From Salibacterium aidingense DSM 18341 (GTDB lineage: Bacteria; Bacillota; Bacilli; Bacillales; Marinococcaceae): 64,000 bases of DNA. The notes under the pieces were generated by a model. The model did no database searches. It saw only the letters and a program-made list of their open reading frames with translations, and was not told where the DNA came from. The stretch is taken from positions 270,298-334,297 of the forward strand of contig NZ_AUCI01000003.1 of NCBI RefSeq assembly GCF_000429685.1, written 5' to 3'. Both the position numbers and the translations under genes were made by a program. Below, in pieces: positions 52,444-61,040 of this stretch; position 1 is the stretch's first letter, and each line of letters begins with the position of its first letter.

Positions 52444-54339
52444 TCAGCGGTTTAACAGACTGCCGACATAACGGAGTAACTCATTGGCAGACACGGAGTT
52501 ATAACCGTGTTCATCAATCAGTCTTGCGATGACCTCATTGATTTTCTTCAGCTGAGATTCATCTGGTGTTTTGGTGGAGGTTGTAATTTTAACGACATCT
52601 TTCAGGTCGGCAAATAGTTTTTGCTGAATTGCTTCTCTCAGCCGCTCATGAGAGTTGTAATCGAATTTTTTCCCTTTTCTCGCATACGCGGAAATACGGA
52701 TCAGGATTTCTTCACGAAACGCCCTTTTGGCGTTTTCTGAAATGCCGATCTGTTCCTCAATCGATCGCATTAATTTCTCGTCAGGACTCATTTCTTCCCC
52801 GGTCAGAGGATCTTTTATTTTATTTTTATTACAATAAGCTTCTACATTATCCAGATAATTGTCCATTAAGGTTTTCGCCGATTCCTCGTAAGAGTAAACA
52901 AAGGCTTTCTGCACTTCTTTTTTAGCCGCTTCGTCATACTCTTTGCGTGCCGCTGCAATAAAATCTAAGTACCTTTCTTTATCTTCATCGGAAATGGAGG
53001 CATGTTGATCCAGGCCGTCCTTTAAGGATCGGAGCACATCCAGCGCATTGATGGACTGCACGTCTTTTCGGATAATGGCGGAGGAAATCCGGTTAATAAC
53101 ATATCGAGGATCGATGCCATCCATCCCTTCGTCCTGATATTCTTTTTTCAGTTCTTCAACATCCTGCTCTTTAAAACCTTCCAATTCTTCCCCGTCATAC
53201 AGTTTCATCTTTTTCACTAGGTCCACACTTTGATTTTTTGGTTCTTTCAGCCGCGTTAATATGGAAAAAATTGCAGCCGTCCGAAGGGCGTGCGGGGCAA
53301 TATGAACATTTGCCATGTCACTTTTGTCTATCATCTTCTCATATATTCTCTCTTCCTCCGTCACCTTCAAATTGTATGGAATATTCATAACAATGATTCT
53401 GGAATGCAGGGCTTCATTCTTTTTATTATTGATAAATGCTTTATATTCCGCTTCGTTGGTATGCGCCACAATCAGCTCATCGGCTGAAATCAGGGCGAAA
53501 CGTCCAGCTTTAAAATTCCCTTCTTCACTTAACGAAAGCAGGTGCCAGAGAAATTTCTCATCGCATTTCAGCATCTCCTGAAACTCCATAATTCCCCGAT
53601 TCGCTTTGTTCAATTCTCCATCAAACCGGTAGGCCCGCGGGTCTGATTCCGAACCATATTCAGCAATGGTAGAAAAGTCGATGCTGCCTGTCAGATCGGC
53701 AATATCCTGTGACTTGGGATCAGAAGGGCTGAAGGTTCCCACACCGATACGTTTATCCTCTGAAAAAAAGATCCGCTCCACCATCACATCTTCTATATTG
53801 CCGTTGTATTCTTTTTCCAGGCGCATCATGTTTAAAGGGGATAAATGCCCTTCCACCGATATTCCATATTCCTCATAAAAATCTTCACGCAGATGCGGGG
53901 GTATCAAATGCAGAGGATCTTCATGCATCGGACAGCCTTCAATGGCATACACCGCCCCTGCATCCGTTCTTGTATACTGTTCCAGCCCCCTTTTCAGCAT
54001 GGTTACAATGGTGGATTTCCCGCCGCTGACAGGGCCCATCAGCATTAATATTCTCTTTTTCACATCAAGTCTGCGGGCGGCCGAATGAAAATATTCTTCT
54101 ACCAGCTTTTCCAGTGATTCTTCAAGACCAAAAATATCATCCCCGAAAAACTTATACATTTTTTGATTATCTCTTTCGACGACTCCGGCATCTTTAATCA
54201 TATTGTATACACGGGAATGAGAGGTCTGGGCGATATGAGGATATTCTTTCACCAATTCTAAATATTCTTTAAATGTCCCTCTCCATTCCAACTGTTTTTC
54301 ATTTTCCCGGTGCTCGCGAATTTTATTTATAATCTCCAA
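52444..54339 (-). CDS. prkA: PrkA, AAA+ serine protein kinase/protease
   Basis: A 631-residue protein, the length of B. subtilis PrkA. The frame opens at 54360, but AAGGGGAGG spaces correctly to TTG 54339. An AAA+ domain carries Walker A in LMGPVSGGKSTIVTML near residue 95 and ends in a C-terminal PrkA domain with kinase-like features (about 400-631). It was described as a serine kinase and more recently as an ATP-dependent protease active in sporulation. It belongs to a functional set with yhbH (2 kb downstream) and spoVR. Confidence 0.95.
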   Translation of the reverse strand: MEIINKIREHRENEKQLEWRGTFKEYLELVKEYPHIAQTSHSRVYNMIKDAGVVERDNQKMYKFFGDDIFGLEESLEKLVEEYFHSAARRLDVKKRILMLMGPVSGGKSTIVTMLKRGLEQYTRTDAGAVYAIEGCPMHEDPLHLIPPHLREDFYEEYGISVEGHLSPLNMMRLEKEYNGNIEDVMVERIFFSEDKRIGVGTFSPSDPKSQDIADLTGSIDFSTIAEYGSESDPRAYRFDGELNKANRGIMEFQEMLKCDEKFLWHLLSLSEEGNFKAGRFALISADELIVAHTNEAEYKAFINNKKNEALHSRIIVMNIPYNLKVTEEERIYEKMIDKSDMANVHIAPHALRTAAIFSILTRLKEPKNQSVDLVKKMKLYDGEELEGFKEQDVEELKKEYQDEGMDGIDPRYVINRISSAIIRKDVQSINALDVLRSLKDGLDQHASISDEDKERYLDFIAAARKEYDEAAKKEVQKAFVYSYEESAKTLMDNYLDNVEAYCNKNKIKDPLTGEEMSPDEKLMRSIEEQIGISENAKRAFREEILIRISAYARKGKKFDYNSHERLREAIQQKLFADLKDVVKITTSTKTPDESQLKKINEVIARLIDEHGYNSVSANELLRYVGSLLNR

Positions 54340-54562
54340 CGTTCGAGCCTCCCCTTTCATCCATGATAAAGTGTAAAGAAAGCAGAACTATCTGCTTTTT
54401 GGTTTTGTCCGCTTATTACTTTATTTCTATGCGGAAAAAAGCGGAACATAACCGCCGTCTTTTGCCGATATAAACAAGGAAAGGAATCATACAGGGTAAC
54501 TTCCATGATAGGGGGTTTTTATCTCCTGGATGTAAAAGTAATAACAAGAAAGAGGGAACATC

Positions 54563-56446
54563 ATGAGAACAGCAATGGGCTATCTGTTTATCGCCGGTTT
54601 TATGGTTGTGTTTTCTTTCTTTCTGCTTGGACTTCTGGAGGAAGAGAAGGAAGCAAAATCCTTAGAAGCCATGCTGGAAGAGGAAGCAGCAATAGACGAA
54701 GTATCCATCCCAAGAAACAGTTATATGTATGATAAAAACGGCGGGCTTATCACAGAACTCTCTGCAGAAACAGACCGGCGCTATATCCCGTTTGAGGATA
54801 TTCCCCATTATGTGAAACAGGCTTTTTTGTCCACAGAAGATCAGCATTTTTTTGAGCATGAAGGAGTAGATATAGCTGCAGTCGGCCGTGCTCTAGCAGT
54901 AAATACAAAGACCGGAACTATTGAAGAAGGTGCCAGTACGATTACCCAGCAAGTTGTCCGGAATCTATACTTGTCGCACGAACAATCGTACAACCGTAAA
55001 TTAAGCGAAGTCCTCTATTCTTATCAAATGGAAAAAGAATACTCCAAGGAAGACATTCTGGAGTTTTATATCAATTCCATTTACTTTCAAAATGGCATTT
55101 ATGGATTTGAAACGGCCAGCCGGCGTTATTTCGGTAAATCAAGCAGGGAACTGAGTCTGGCTGACATTGCGTTTCTTGCTGCCATCCCAGCTAACCCGGA
55201 GCATTATAACCCTTTAACCAAAAAAGAAAATACAAAACTGCGGCAGGAATGGATTCTAGAAAAAATGAAAGAAACCGGCGCCATTTCAGAGAAAGAGAAA
55301 AAAGAAGCCAAACAGCAGCCGATTTCGCTTTCCTACAGAGAGAAAAAGGAGGCTTACCCTGATTACAGTGTGTATGTGGAAGAGGAGCTGAAACAGTTAA
55401 TTGCTTCCAAGGAAGGATATCAAAGCCGTATTAATAAAGCAGAAGGTGGGGAAAAAGAGGAGCTGAAAGAAGCGCTGAACCAAAGAGTACAAGACGTTCT
55501 GGAATCGGGTATACATATTGAAACTTCGTTAGACCCCGTCCTTCAGGAACACGTCACCTCCACCATGAATCAGGAATTAAAAGGAACAGACGTGCAGGGC
55601 GCCGCGGTCGTAATCGATCACGCGACCCACCGTATTGCCGCCATGAGCGGAGGACGGAATTATCGTAAATACGATTTTAATCGGGCGTTTCAAGCGTTTC
55701 GTCAACCCGGCTCCGCCATCAAACCGCTGCTTGTATTCGGTCCTTATTTAGATACAACCAGGACGGGCAGAAAAACTCAGGTCAGCTCCGACCCATACTG
55801 CCACAACACCTATTGTCCTAAGAATGCGGGCGGCGGATTCCACGGATATGTCAGCCTTGAAACAGCGTTTGCCCAATCCTATAATACAGCAGCTCTGCGA
55901 TTATTTGAACAAACCGGTATCGAGGTCTCGTTTTCTTATCTGGAAAAAATCGGATTATCAAAACTGCAGTCTTCGGATCATCAATTAGCGGCGGCCTTAG
56001 GCGGGCTCTCCCAAGGGGTTTCCCCTCTGGAACTCACAAGGGGGTATACCGTGTTTTCCAACCAGGGATCCTATACTCCTTCCCGGGCCATTCGAAAAGT
56101 GACAGATGGAAACGGACATGTGCTTTATGCGTGGAGCAGTAAAAGCCGGCAGCTATGGGAAGAAGAAACGAATCAAAAATTAAGACACATGATGCGGAGG
56201 GTAATGACGGAAGGAACAGGGCGCGCCGCTGCTATTGAATCAGAGGAATGGAGGGGAAAAACAGGGACTACAAACAGCTACCGGGATCTTTGGTTCGTCG
56301 GATACAACCAGCGGTATACGGCAGGCGTATGGCTTGGTAAAGATCAGCCCGCCTCCCTTCAGGGACTGGGCCCCAGCCCCCACCTCCAGCTCTGGAAACA
56401 GATCGCCCTCCGGCTGAAGGCAGAAAACGAGGACGAGTCTTATTAG
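54563..56446 (+). CDS. pbpD: Class A penicillin-binding protein (PbpD/PBP4 type)
   Basis: Bifunctional transglycosylase-transpeptidase of 627 residues. A single N-terminal helix (AMGYLFIAGFMVVFSFFLLGLL) precedes the glycosyltransferase domain, with catalytic glutamate in LSTEDQHFFEHEGVD and EGASTITQQ. The transpeptidase has PGSAIK, SYN in FAQSYNTAALR, and KTGTTNS. Length fits B. subtilis PBP4. Unlike PbpF in this window it has no fibronectin-like tail. Two cysteines in DPYCHNTYCPKN, outside the membrane, may form a disulfide. The start is ATG 54563 behind AGAGGG. Confidence 0.9.
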   Translation: MRTAMGYLFIAGFMVVFSFFLLGLLEEEKEAKSLEAMLEEEAAIDEVSIPRNSYMYDKNGGLITELSAETDRRYIPFEDIPHYVKQAFLSTEDQHFFEHEGVDIAAVGRALAVNTKTGTIEEGASTITQQVVRNLYLSHEQSYNRKLSEVLYSYQMEKEYSKEDILEFYINSIYFQNGIYGFETASRRYFGKSSRELSLADIAFLAAIPANPEHYNPLTKKENTKLRQEWILEKMKETGAISEKEKKEAKQQPISLSYREKKEAYPDYSVYVEEELKQLIASKEGYQSRINKAEGGEKEELKEALNQRVQDVLESGIHIETSLDPVLQEHVTSTMNQELKGTDVQGAAVVIDHATHRIAAMSGGRNYRKYDFNRAFQAFRQPGSAIKPLLVFGPYLDTTRTGRKTQVSSDPYCHNTYCPKNAGGGFHGYVSLETAFAQSYNTAALRLFEQTGIEVSFSYLEKIGLSKLQSSDHQLAAALGGLSQGVSPLELTRGYTVFSNQGSYTPSRAIRKVTDGNGHVLYAWSSKSRQLWEEETNQKLRHMMRRVMTEGTGRAAAIESEEWRGKTGTTNSYRDLWFVGYNQRYTAGVWLGKDQPASLQGLGPSPHLQLWKQIALRLKAENEDESY

Positions 56447-56458
56447 AGAGTACATCTC

Positions 56459-57016
56459 CTACAGGGGCAGGCTCTTTATGAAACTGTTATATAACCGCAG
56501 TCCCGCATAACCAACCGCAGCAGCCGAAACACACCAAAAGCTGATATGAAAAAAAATCAGGCCGAACATCCCCGCCCCGGATAAAGAGTCGGAAACGCGG
56601 TAAACAAAATAAATGAAATACACCGTCGTGGCCGCTAAAAAGGTGACTGCAATTCCAGCCGGATAAAAAATAAATAAAAGGGAAAGAAGACTGGCAATAA
56701 AATAGATCCAGGTGCCGCTGCGGATTTTTCTCAGTTCTTCGCCTTCCTTATCTTTGGAGAAAAAAAGCAGGGACAGTTCTATCATCGTCCCAGCGATTAA
56801 CTTGAGAGCAGAAAAAATCATAAAGAAAAAAAGAAGTAAAAAAAATGTCAGGGTTACACGAATTCCCGTTTCACTAAAAAACTCAAGCATCCCTGTATAA
56901 AGGCCGATTTCTGCCAGCCATGCTGTGATCAAACGTTCAGCATACAGGGCAAAAGACAGCCCGAACAACAAAATAGAGAATAAAGGAAAATGACTCGTTA
57001 AATATGTATTTTTCAT
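56459..57016 (-). CDS. YufK-like membrane protein (DUF5366)
   Basis: A 185-residue membrane protein with five hydrophobic helices. The opening MKNTYLTSHFPLFSILLFGL and the loop LLFFSKDKEGEELRKIRSGTW resemble B. subtilis YufK and its DUF5366 relatives. No transport or catalytic motif is visible, and the function is unknown. It converges with pbpD after 12 bases and is likely read from its own promoter, since a hairpin lies upstream. Confidence 0.65.
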   Translation of the reverse strand: MKNTYLTSHFPLFSILLFGLSFALYAERLITAWLAEIGLYTGMLEFFSETGIRVTLTFFLLLFFFMIFSALKLIAGTMIELSLLFFSKDKEGEELRKIRSGTWIYFIASLLSLLFIFYPAGIAVTFLAATTVYFIYFVYRVSDSLSGAGMFGLIFFHISFWCVSAAAVGYAGLRLYNSFIKSLPL

Positions 57017-57046
57017 GGTATACCACTGTCTCCATAAGAAGGATAT

Positions 57047-57087
57047 AGAAGAGAGAGACTAAAATTTACAAAGGAGTCCTCTCTTCT
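57047..57087 (-). terminator. Hairpin after the monooxygenase gene
   Basis: AGAAGAGAG (57047-57055) pairs with CTCTCTTCT (57079-57087), extended by GACT/AGTC after one bulged A, making a 13-pair stem. The U-run on the minus strand is weak. Confidence 0.65.
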
Positions 57088-57098
57088 TTCCTGTTTCA

Positions 57099-57404
57099 TT
57101 AAAAATGATGAATTACATGGTAAGCTTTCAACTCACTGCTGGACGCTGAACTTTTTTTCTCTGACCCATCACGGTTTTGGTGTGCCTTTTGAAAGGCTTC
57201 ACTGTGCAGCCAATCTTCATAGTGCTGTTTGGATTCCCATTTTGTAAATACAACCTGATTTCCGTTGGCCTCATTCTCTTCCAGAAACATAAAATCCACA
57301 CAGCCTGCTACATTTTTCATATTATCCACACTTTTAGCAAACCGCTCCTGCATCGTCTCCTTAGCTTCGTCCGGAACATGCAGTTCATTCATTACTACAT
57401 ACAT
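57099..57404 (-). CDS. Antibiotic biosynthesis monooxygenase-domain protein (HmoA/IsdG-like)
   Basis: A 101-residue ABM-domain protein. It has the ferredoxin-like pattern of heme-degrading monooxygenases: an early asparagine (VVMNELHV), the tryptophan in VVFTKWESKQHYEDWL and a histidine after it (HSEAFQKAHQ). In B. subtilis HmoA and HmoB proteins of this type break heme open to release iron. Residues align with those needed for heme binding, but this is inferred. ATG 57404 follows AGGGAGG. It may balance heme made by the hem operon. Confidence 0.75.
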   Translation of the reverse strand: MYVVMNELHVPDEAKETMQERFAKSVDNMKNVAGCVDFMFLEENEANGNQVVFTKWESKQHYEDWLHSEAFQKAHQNRDGSEKKSSASSSELKAYHVIHHF

Positions 57405-57525
57405 GGAAACATTCCTCCCTGTATTATTGGTTCACCCTTGGGGAACCATAGCCTGTACTGGCTCTTGTCCATTATATCAATGAATGCTAATCTTTACCAA
57501 AAACGTAAGACTCTAAGATTTAACG

Positions 57526-57554
57526 TTCACAGAAGTCTACTCATCAGGTATAAT
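57526..57554 (+). promoter_or_regulatory. Sigma-A-like promoter of the 29-residue peptide gene
   Basis: TTCACA (57526-57531) and TATAAT (57549-57554) are 17 bases apart, 36 bases upstream of the start codon. Confidence 0.7.
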
Positions 57555-57590
57555 AGGAAGAGAAAAGTAAATCGAAGGAGGTTTACATAC

Positions 57591-57680
57591 ATGAAGCTGG
57601 TGCTGCTTATCGGCATTTGTATTGCCTTTATGGTTTCTGTCCTCTCCGCAGGATTTGAAGACAAGCCCCATAAATACTAA
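57591..57680 (+). CDS. Small membrane peptide, 29 residues
   Basis: ATG 57591 follows AAGGAGG (57575-57581). The product is one membrane helix (LVLLIGICIAFMVSVLSAG) and a short polar tail ending FEDKPHKY. A good promoter (57526-57554), ribosome site and terminator (57694-57725) surround it, so it is a complete one-gene unit despite its size. I do not recognise a family. Confidence 0.75.
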   Translation: MKLVLLIGICIAFMVSVLSAGFEDKPHKY

Positions 57681-57693
57681 TCCTTGGATCTAG

Positions 57694-57725
57694 AGCCTGG
57701 TTGTTAAAAGAACCGGGCTTTTTTT
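57694..57725 (+). terminator. Terminator of the 29-residue peptide gene
   Basis: AGCCTGGTT (57694-57702) pairs with AACCGGGCT (57711-57719) with one mismatch or wobble, followed by seven T. Confidence 0.9.
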
Positions 57726-58197
57726 AATCTAAACCCGGATAGTTCTGCTGGCGCAGGGCCTCAAAAACAATGATCGCAGCTGTATTGGCTAAGTTGAAAG
57801 AACGGACCTGATTATTTTGGGGAACGCGGAGACAGGCCTCTTTATGTTGGGACACAAGTTCTTCCGGCAGGCCTGTTGTTTCGCTGCCAAACACAAAAAA
57901 ATAATCCTTAGCCGGATCATGAAAAGAAAAATCACTGTACCTGCCGGAGCCAACCGTTTCAATAAAGTAAAATTCCCCGTTTTCCCATTCCTGAAATAGT
58001 TCTCTTAAAGAATCATAGTAGCGGATATTTACGCTGGGCCAATAATCACACCCCGCTCTTTTCAACATCTTATCCTCCGTTGAAAATCCAAGCGGGCGGA
58101 TAAGATGCAGGTAAGTGCCTGTACCGGCGCATGTTCTTGCTATATTCCCTGTATTTGCTGGAATTTCGGGTTGGTATAATACTATATGATTGCTCAT
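57724..58197 (-). CDS. trmL: tRNA (cytidine/uridine 34)-2'-O-methyltransferase TrmL
   Basis: SPOUT-class methyltransferase of 157 residues (CspR in B. subtilis). Signatures are YQPEIPANTGNIARTCAGTG, FVFGSETTGLP and the knot end PQNNQVRSFNLANTAAIIVFEALRQ (shown as NQVRSFNLANTAAI). It methylates the wobble base of tRNA-Leu isoacceptors CAA and UAA, both of which are encoded in the cluster at the right end. ATG 58197 follows AGAGGTG; the longer frame (58248) is unsupported. Confidence 0.94.
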   Translation of the reverse strand: MSNHIVLYQPEIPANTGNIARTCAGTGTYLHLIRPLGFSTEDKMLKRAGCDYWPSVNIRYYDSLRELFQEWENGEFYFIETVGSGRYSDFSFHDPAKDYFFVFGSETTGLPEELVSQHKEACLRVPQNNQVRSFNLANTAAIIVFEALRQQNYPGLD

Positions 58198-58264
58198 TCT
58201 GCGTGCACCTCTATTACTCAATGTAAAACAAATACGATTATACCACATATTCTCTCCCCCGGCC

Positions 58265-59158
58265 TTATTTCACGTCCTGGCCGATCCGAAAAAATTTGTA
58301 CCGAATATTAGGAGTCCAGGCCGTTGAATCTTCATACGTCCAATAACGGGCCCGGCTGTTTGTGGTCTGCGCGTTAACCAGAGGTTCTCCATTTCCGTCA
58401 AAACTGGTTACAATCGTACTATGCTGCCATCTGTCATCACCGTTAAAGTCATAACAGATTACATCACCAAGCGCCAAATCTGTGGCTTCCTCCACTTCTT
58501 TTGCTGTCAGGCCGGCAGTAGAACTGCTTAAATACCAGCGGAAAGAATGAGCGACCGCCCAGCTGTAACTCCAATTTTGGTTTTGGTACCACCATCCCTG
58601 ACTCCGGTCTGGTTGTCCCCGCATTGGCGCATTTCCAGCGCGCAGGCACTGGGAGATAAAATTCGTACAATTATCGGTGAAGGTCTCGTATTGCGGATTG
58701 TAGTCATTCCACCACGTTTCGGCATATTGAACAGCCTCCCTGCGATCATATGCAAAAGAACGGCCGCCCTGCTCCAGCGGCTGAAAAATATGGTGTGCCG
58801 GCTGGGGTGATTCCGGCAGTGCCTTATCTATAATGAGATGACCATCATGCGTTTTCATCATCCGGTACAGCACCTGTTCTTCTATATGATAAGCGTTTTT
58901 GACTTTTAGAACTCTTGCCAGCTGCAGTTGATAGGATATGTTCTCCTGTCTTCCATAACGGTGGATACGGTATGGCTGAAAAATGATTTTAATCTTGAGG
59001 ACCTCTGCCTGCCTGCGTTCAATAGACTGCTTAAATCGCCGCAGCATTTCCGTTTCCTGCGGAATCGTTTTTTCTGGTTTTTTCTTCGTATTGTTTAACT
59101 GAAAGTTGACCCAGTGTTGCATATGGTCTTGAAATGGTTCCATCCATTTTCTAATCAT
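58265..59158 (-). CDS. yhbB: YhbB-like amidase-domain protein (Amidase_6)
   Basis: A 297-residue protein with a charged helical N-terminal half and a C-terminal amidase-like domain. The domain carries [13 protein letters not shown] with the likely catalytic cysteine, a Trp-rich loop, [12 protein letters not shown] and the histidine in [10 protein letters not shown]. Such domains resemble NlpC/P60 peptidases and may cut peptidoglycan or other amides. No signal peptide is visible. The gene lies between trmL and queG as in B. subtilis. ATG 59158 follows GGGGG. Confidence 0.82.
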   Translation of the reverse strand: MIRKWMEPFQDHMQHWVNFQLNNTKKKPEKTIPQETEMLRRFKQSIERRQAEVLKIKIIFQPYRIHRYGRQENISYQLQLARVLKVKNAYHIEEQVLYRMMKTHDGHLIIDKALPESPQPAHHIFQPLEQGGRSFAYDRREAVQYAETWWNDYNPQYETFTDNCTNFISQCLRAGNAPMRGQPDRSQGWWYQNQNWSYSWAVAHSFRWYLSSSTAGLTAKEVEEATDLALGDVICYDFNGDDRWQHSTIVTSFDGNGEPLVNAQTTNSRARYWTYEDSTAWTPNIRYKFFRIGQDVK

Positions 59159-59242
59159 CCCGTTTCCCCCTCCCAGCCTCTACTCTTTCGTTATAGTATC
59201 TTATTATATACAAGTCCTCCTCATTCCCCTCCATACAAAATA

Positions 59243-59268
59243 ATGGCATCAGCCGGAGCAGATGCCAT
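59243..59268 (-). terminator. Terminator of ogt
   Basis: ATGGCATC (59243-59250) pairs with GATGCCAT (59261-59268), and on the minus strand TATTTTG follows. Confidence 0.75.
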
Positions 59269-59272
59269 ATAG

Positions 59273-59806
59273 TCAGGAAGAAAGACCCGGAAGAGCCCCT
59301 TCCATTTTTAATAAATATTCTTTTTTATCAAGGCCTCCCCCGTAACCTACCATCTTTCCGCCGCTGCCGATAACACGGTGGCACGGAATGATAAGGGATA
59401 CAGGATTTTTATTATTAGCGGAGCCTACAGCCCGGACGGCTTTGGGGGCTTGGATATCTTCAGCGATCTCTTTATAGGATCTCGTTTCGCCATAGGGAAT
59501 GACGGCAAGCGCATGCCACACCGCCAGCTGAAATGGCGTCCCGTATAAATCAAGGGGAATATCAAACTCCCTTCTCTTTCCAGAAAAGTATTCTCTCAAT
59601 TGGCGCATCGTTCCATGTCTATCCGTCGTGTCATACTCCAATTGGTCTGGGAGATGATACCGTTTCAGCCAGGGAATTAATCGCTTCTTTACTTTTTCAG
59701 CCTGTCCATAATGAAGCGCACATAAGCCTGTCCGGGTGGACACCCCTGTGATCGGACCAAGGGGACTGTCCATTTCCAGGTACTGCAAAGGGGTACGATG
59801 GGACAT
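59273..59806 (-). CDS. ogt: Methylated-DNA--protein-cysteine methyltransferase
   Basis: Suicide DNA repair protein of 177 residues that takes methyl groups from O6-methylguanine. The acceptor cysteine lies in SLIIPCHRVIGSGG, with GTPFQLAVWHAL and the helix-turn-helix arginine finger (KAVRAVGSANNKNP). The N-terminal domain is short, as in Ogt proteins without Ada functions. ATG 59806 follows AAGGAG, only 12 bases after queG, so the two are probably read together. Confidence 0.95.
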   Translation of the reverse strand: MSHRTPLQYLEMDSPLGPITGVSTRTGLCALHYGQAEKVKKRLIPWLKRYHLPDQLEYDTTDRHGTMRQLREYFSGKRREFDIPLDLYGTPFQLAVWHALAVIPYGETRSYKEIAEDIQAPKAVRAVGSANNKNPVSLIIPCHRVIGSGGKMVGYGGGLDKKEYLLKMEGALPGLSS

Positions 59807-59818
59807 AAGATCTTCTCC

Positions 59819-60955
59819 TTATTTTACAGCTATATCGTACAACGCACGGTTTACTTCTTCCATAACCTCTTCCGATTTCTCCGATTTTTCAGCTGTCCGC
59901 AACGCATCCACGGCCTCTTCTGTTGCGATCTGCCCTAAAGACCAGGCAGCGGAACCGCGGATGACTGGTCTGGGATCCTTCCTAAGTAAATGATCCAAGG
60001 TTTCCACGCCCTCTTTGGCTTTGTAAGTCCCAAGCGCCAGCACAGCATTACGCTGAATCGGCTTTTTGCCCCGCCATGATCCTGCCATCCGTCCGAATCT
60101 CTCTTTGAATTCTCTATTGCTCAACGTAAGAAGAGGAAGGAGCCGGGGTTTTACTACTTCGGGATCCGGTTCAAACTCTTCATGCTGATGATGATCCATC
60201 CCTTTATTTTCAGGGCAGACGGTCTGACAGGTATCACAGCCGTAAAGACGGTTGCCGATTTTTTTACGGAATCGTTCCGGCAGGGAGCCTTTCGTCAAAG
60301 TAAGGTAAGCGATACACTTATTTGAATCAAGCTGCCCCCCCTGTACGAGGGCACCAGTTGGGCAGGCATCGACGCATTTGTTGCAGGTACCGCACTGATC
60401 TGTAATTTCCTGATCAGGCTCCAGGGAAAGAGTTGTAATCATCTCCCCAAGATACACATACGAACCAAATTCAGGTGTAATAATCGCACAGTTCTTCCCG
60501 CTCCAGCCGATGCCGGCACGTTCGGCCACCGCCCTGTCTGACAATTCCCCTGTATCCACCATCGATTGACACCTTGCTTCGGGAGCCAGTTCTGCGATAT
60601 AGGCTTCCAGTTTGCGAAGACGGTCACGCAGAACATGGTGATAGTCTGCTCCCCAGGAAGCCCGGCAGAACATACCGCGCCTGTCTCCTTTTTTACTTTT
60701 TGGCTCGTCCTGCATATGGGAAGGATAAGCCAGCGCAATCGCAATAATGGTTTTAGCCTCAGGAAGGAGACGTTTGGGTGTTACTCGCTTCTCTATATCC
60801 GGTTCTTCAAACCCCGAATGATAGTGCAGGCGCTGCTGTTGAATCAGGCGGTCCTTTAATGTAAGAAAAGGATCAGTGGAAGCAAAGCCGATTTTATCGA
60901 TGCCGATTTCCTTACTGTATGCAATAATCTTTTCTTTCAGCTCTGCCTCTGTCAT
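59819..60955 (-). CDS. queG: Epoxyqueuosine reductase QueG
   Basis: Last enzyme of queuosine synthesis on tRNA, 378 residues, using cobalamin and two 4Fe-4S clusters. Ferredoxin motifs are CGTCNKCVDACPTGA and CDTCQTVCPEN. The catalytic aspartate lies in QSMVDTGELSDRAVAERAG. HEAT-like repeats follow at the C-terminus (about 290-378), as in B. subtilis QueG. ATG 60955 follows AAAGGAGGGG. Its targets, tRNAs with GUN anticodons (Asn, Asp, His, Tyr), are all encoded in the adjacent cluster. Confidence 0.96.
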   Translation of the reverse strand: MTEAELKEKIIAYSKEIGIDKIGFASTDPFLTLKDRLIQQQRLHYHSGFEEPDIEKRVTPKRLLPEAKTIIAIALAYPSHMQDEPKSKKGDRRGMFCRASWGADYHHVLRDRLRKLEAYIAELAPEARCQSMVDTGELSDRAVAERAGIGWSGKNCAIITPEFGSYVYLGEMITTLSLEPDQEITDQCGTCNKCVDACPTGALVQGGQLDSNKCIAYLTLTKGSLPERFRKKIGNRLYGCDTCQTVCPENKGMDHHQHEEFEPDPEVVKPRLLPLLTLSNREFKERFGRMAGSWRGKKPIQRNAVLALGTYKAKEGVETLDHLLRKDPRPVIRGSAAWSLGQIATEEAVDALRTAEKSEKSEEVMEEVNRALYDIAVK

Positions 60956-61040
60956 GACACCCCTCCTTTCTAAAAGTTTCCATTCCGGAAACGGGATATG
61001 GTACACTGCCCCTAACAACTCAAAAATGAGGTGAGACGTA

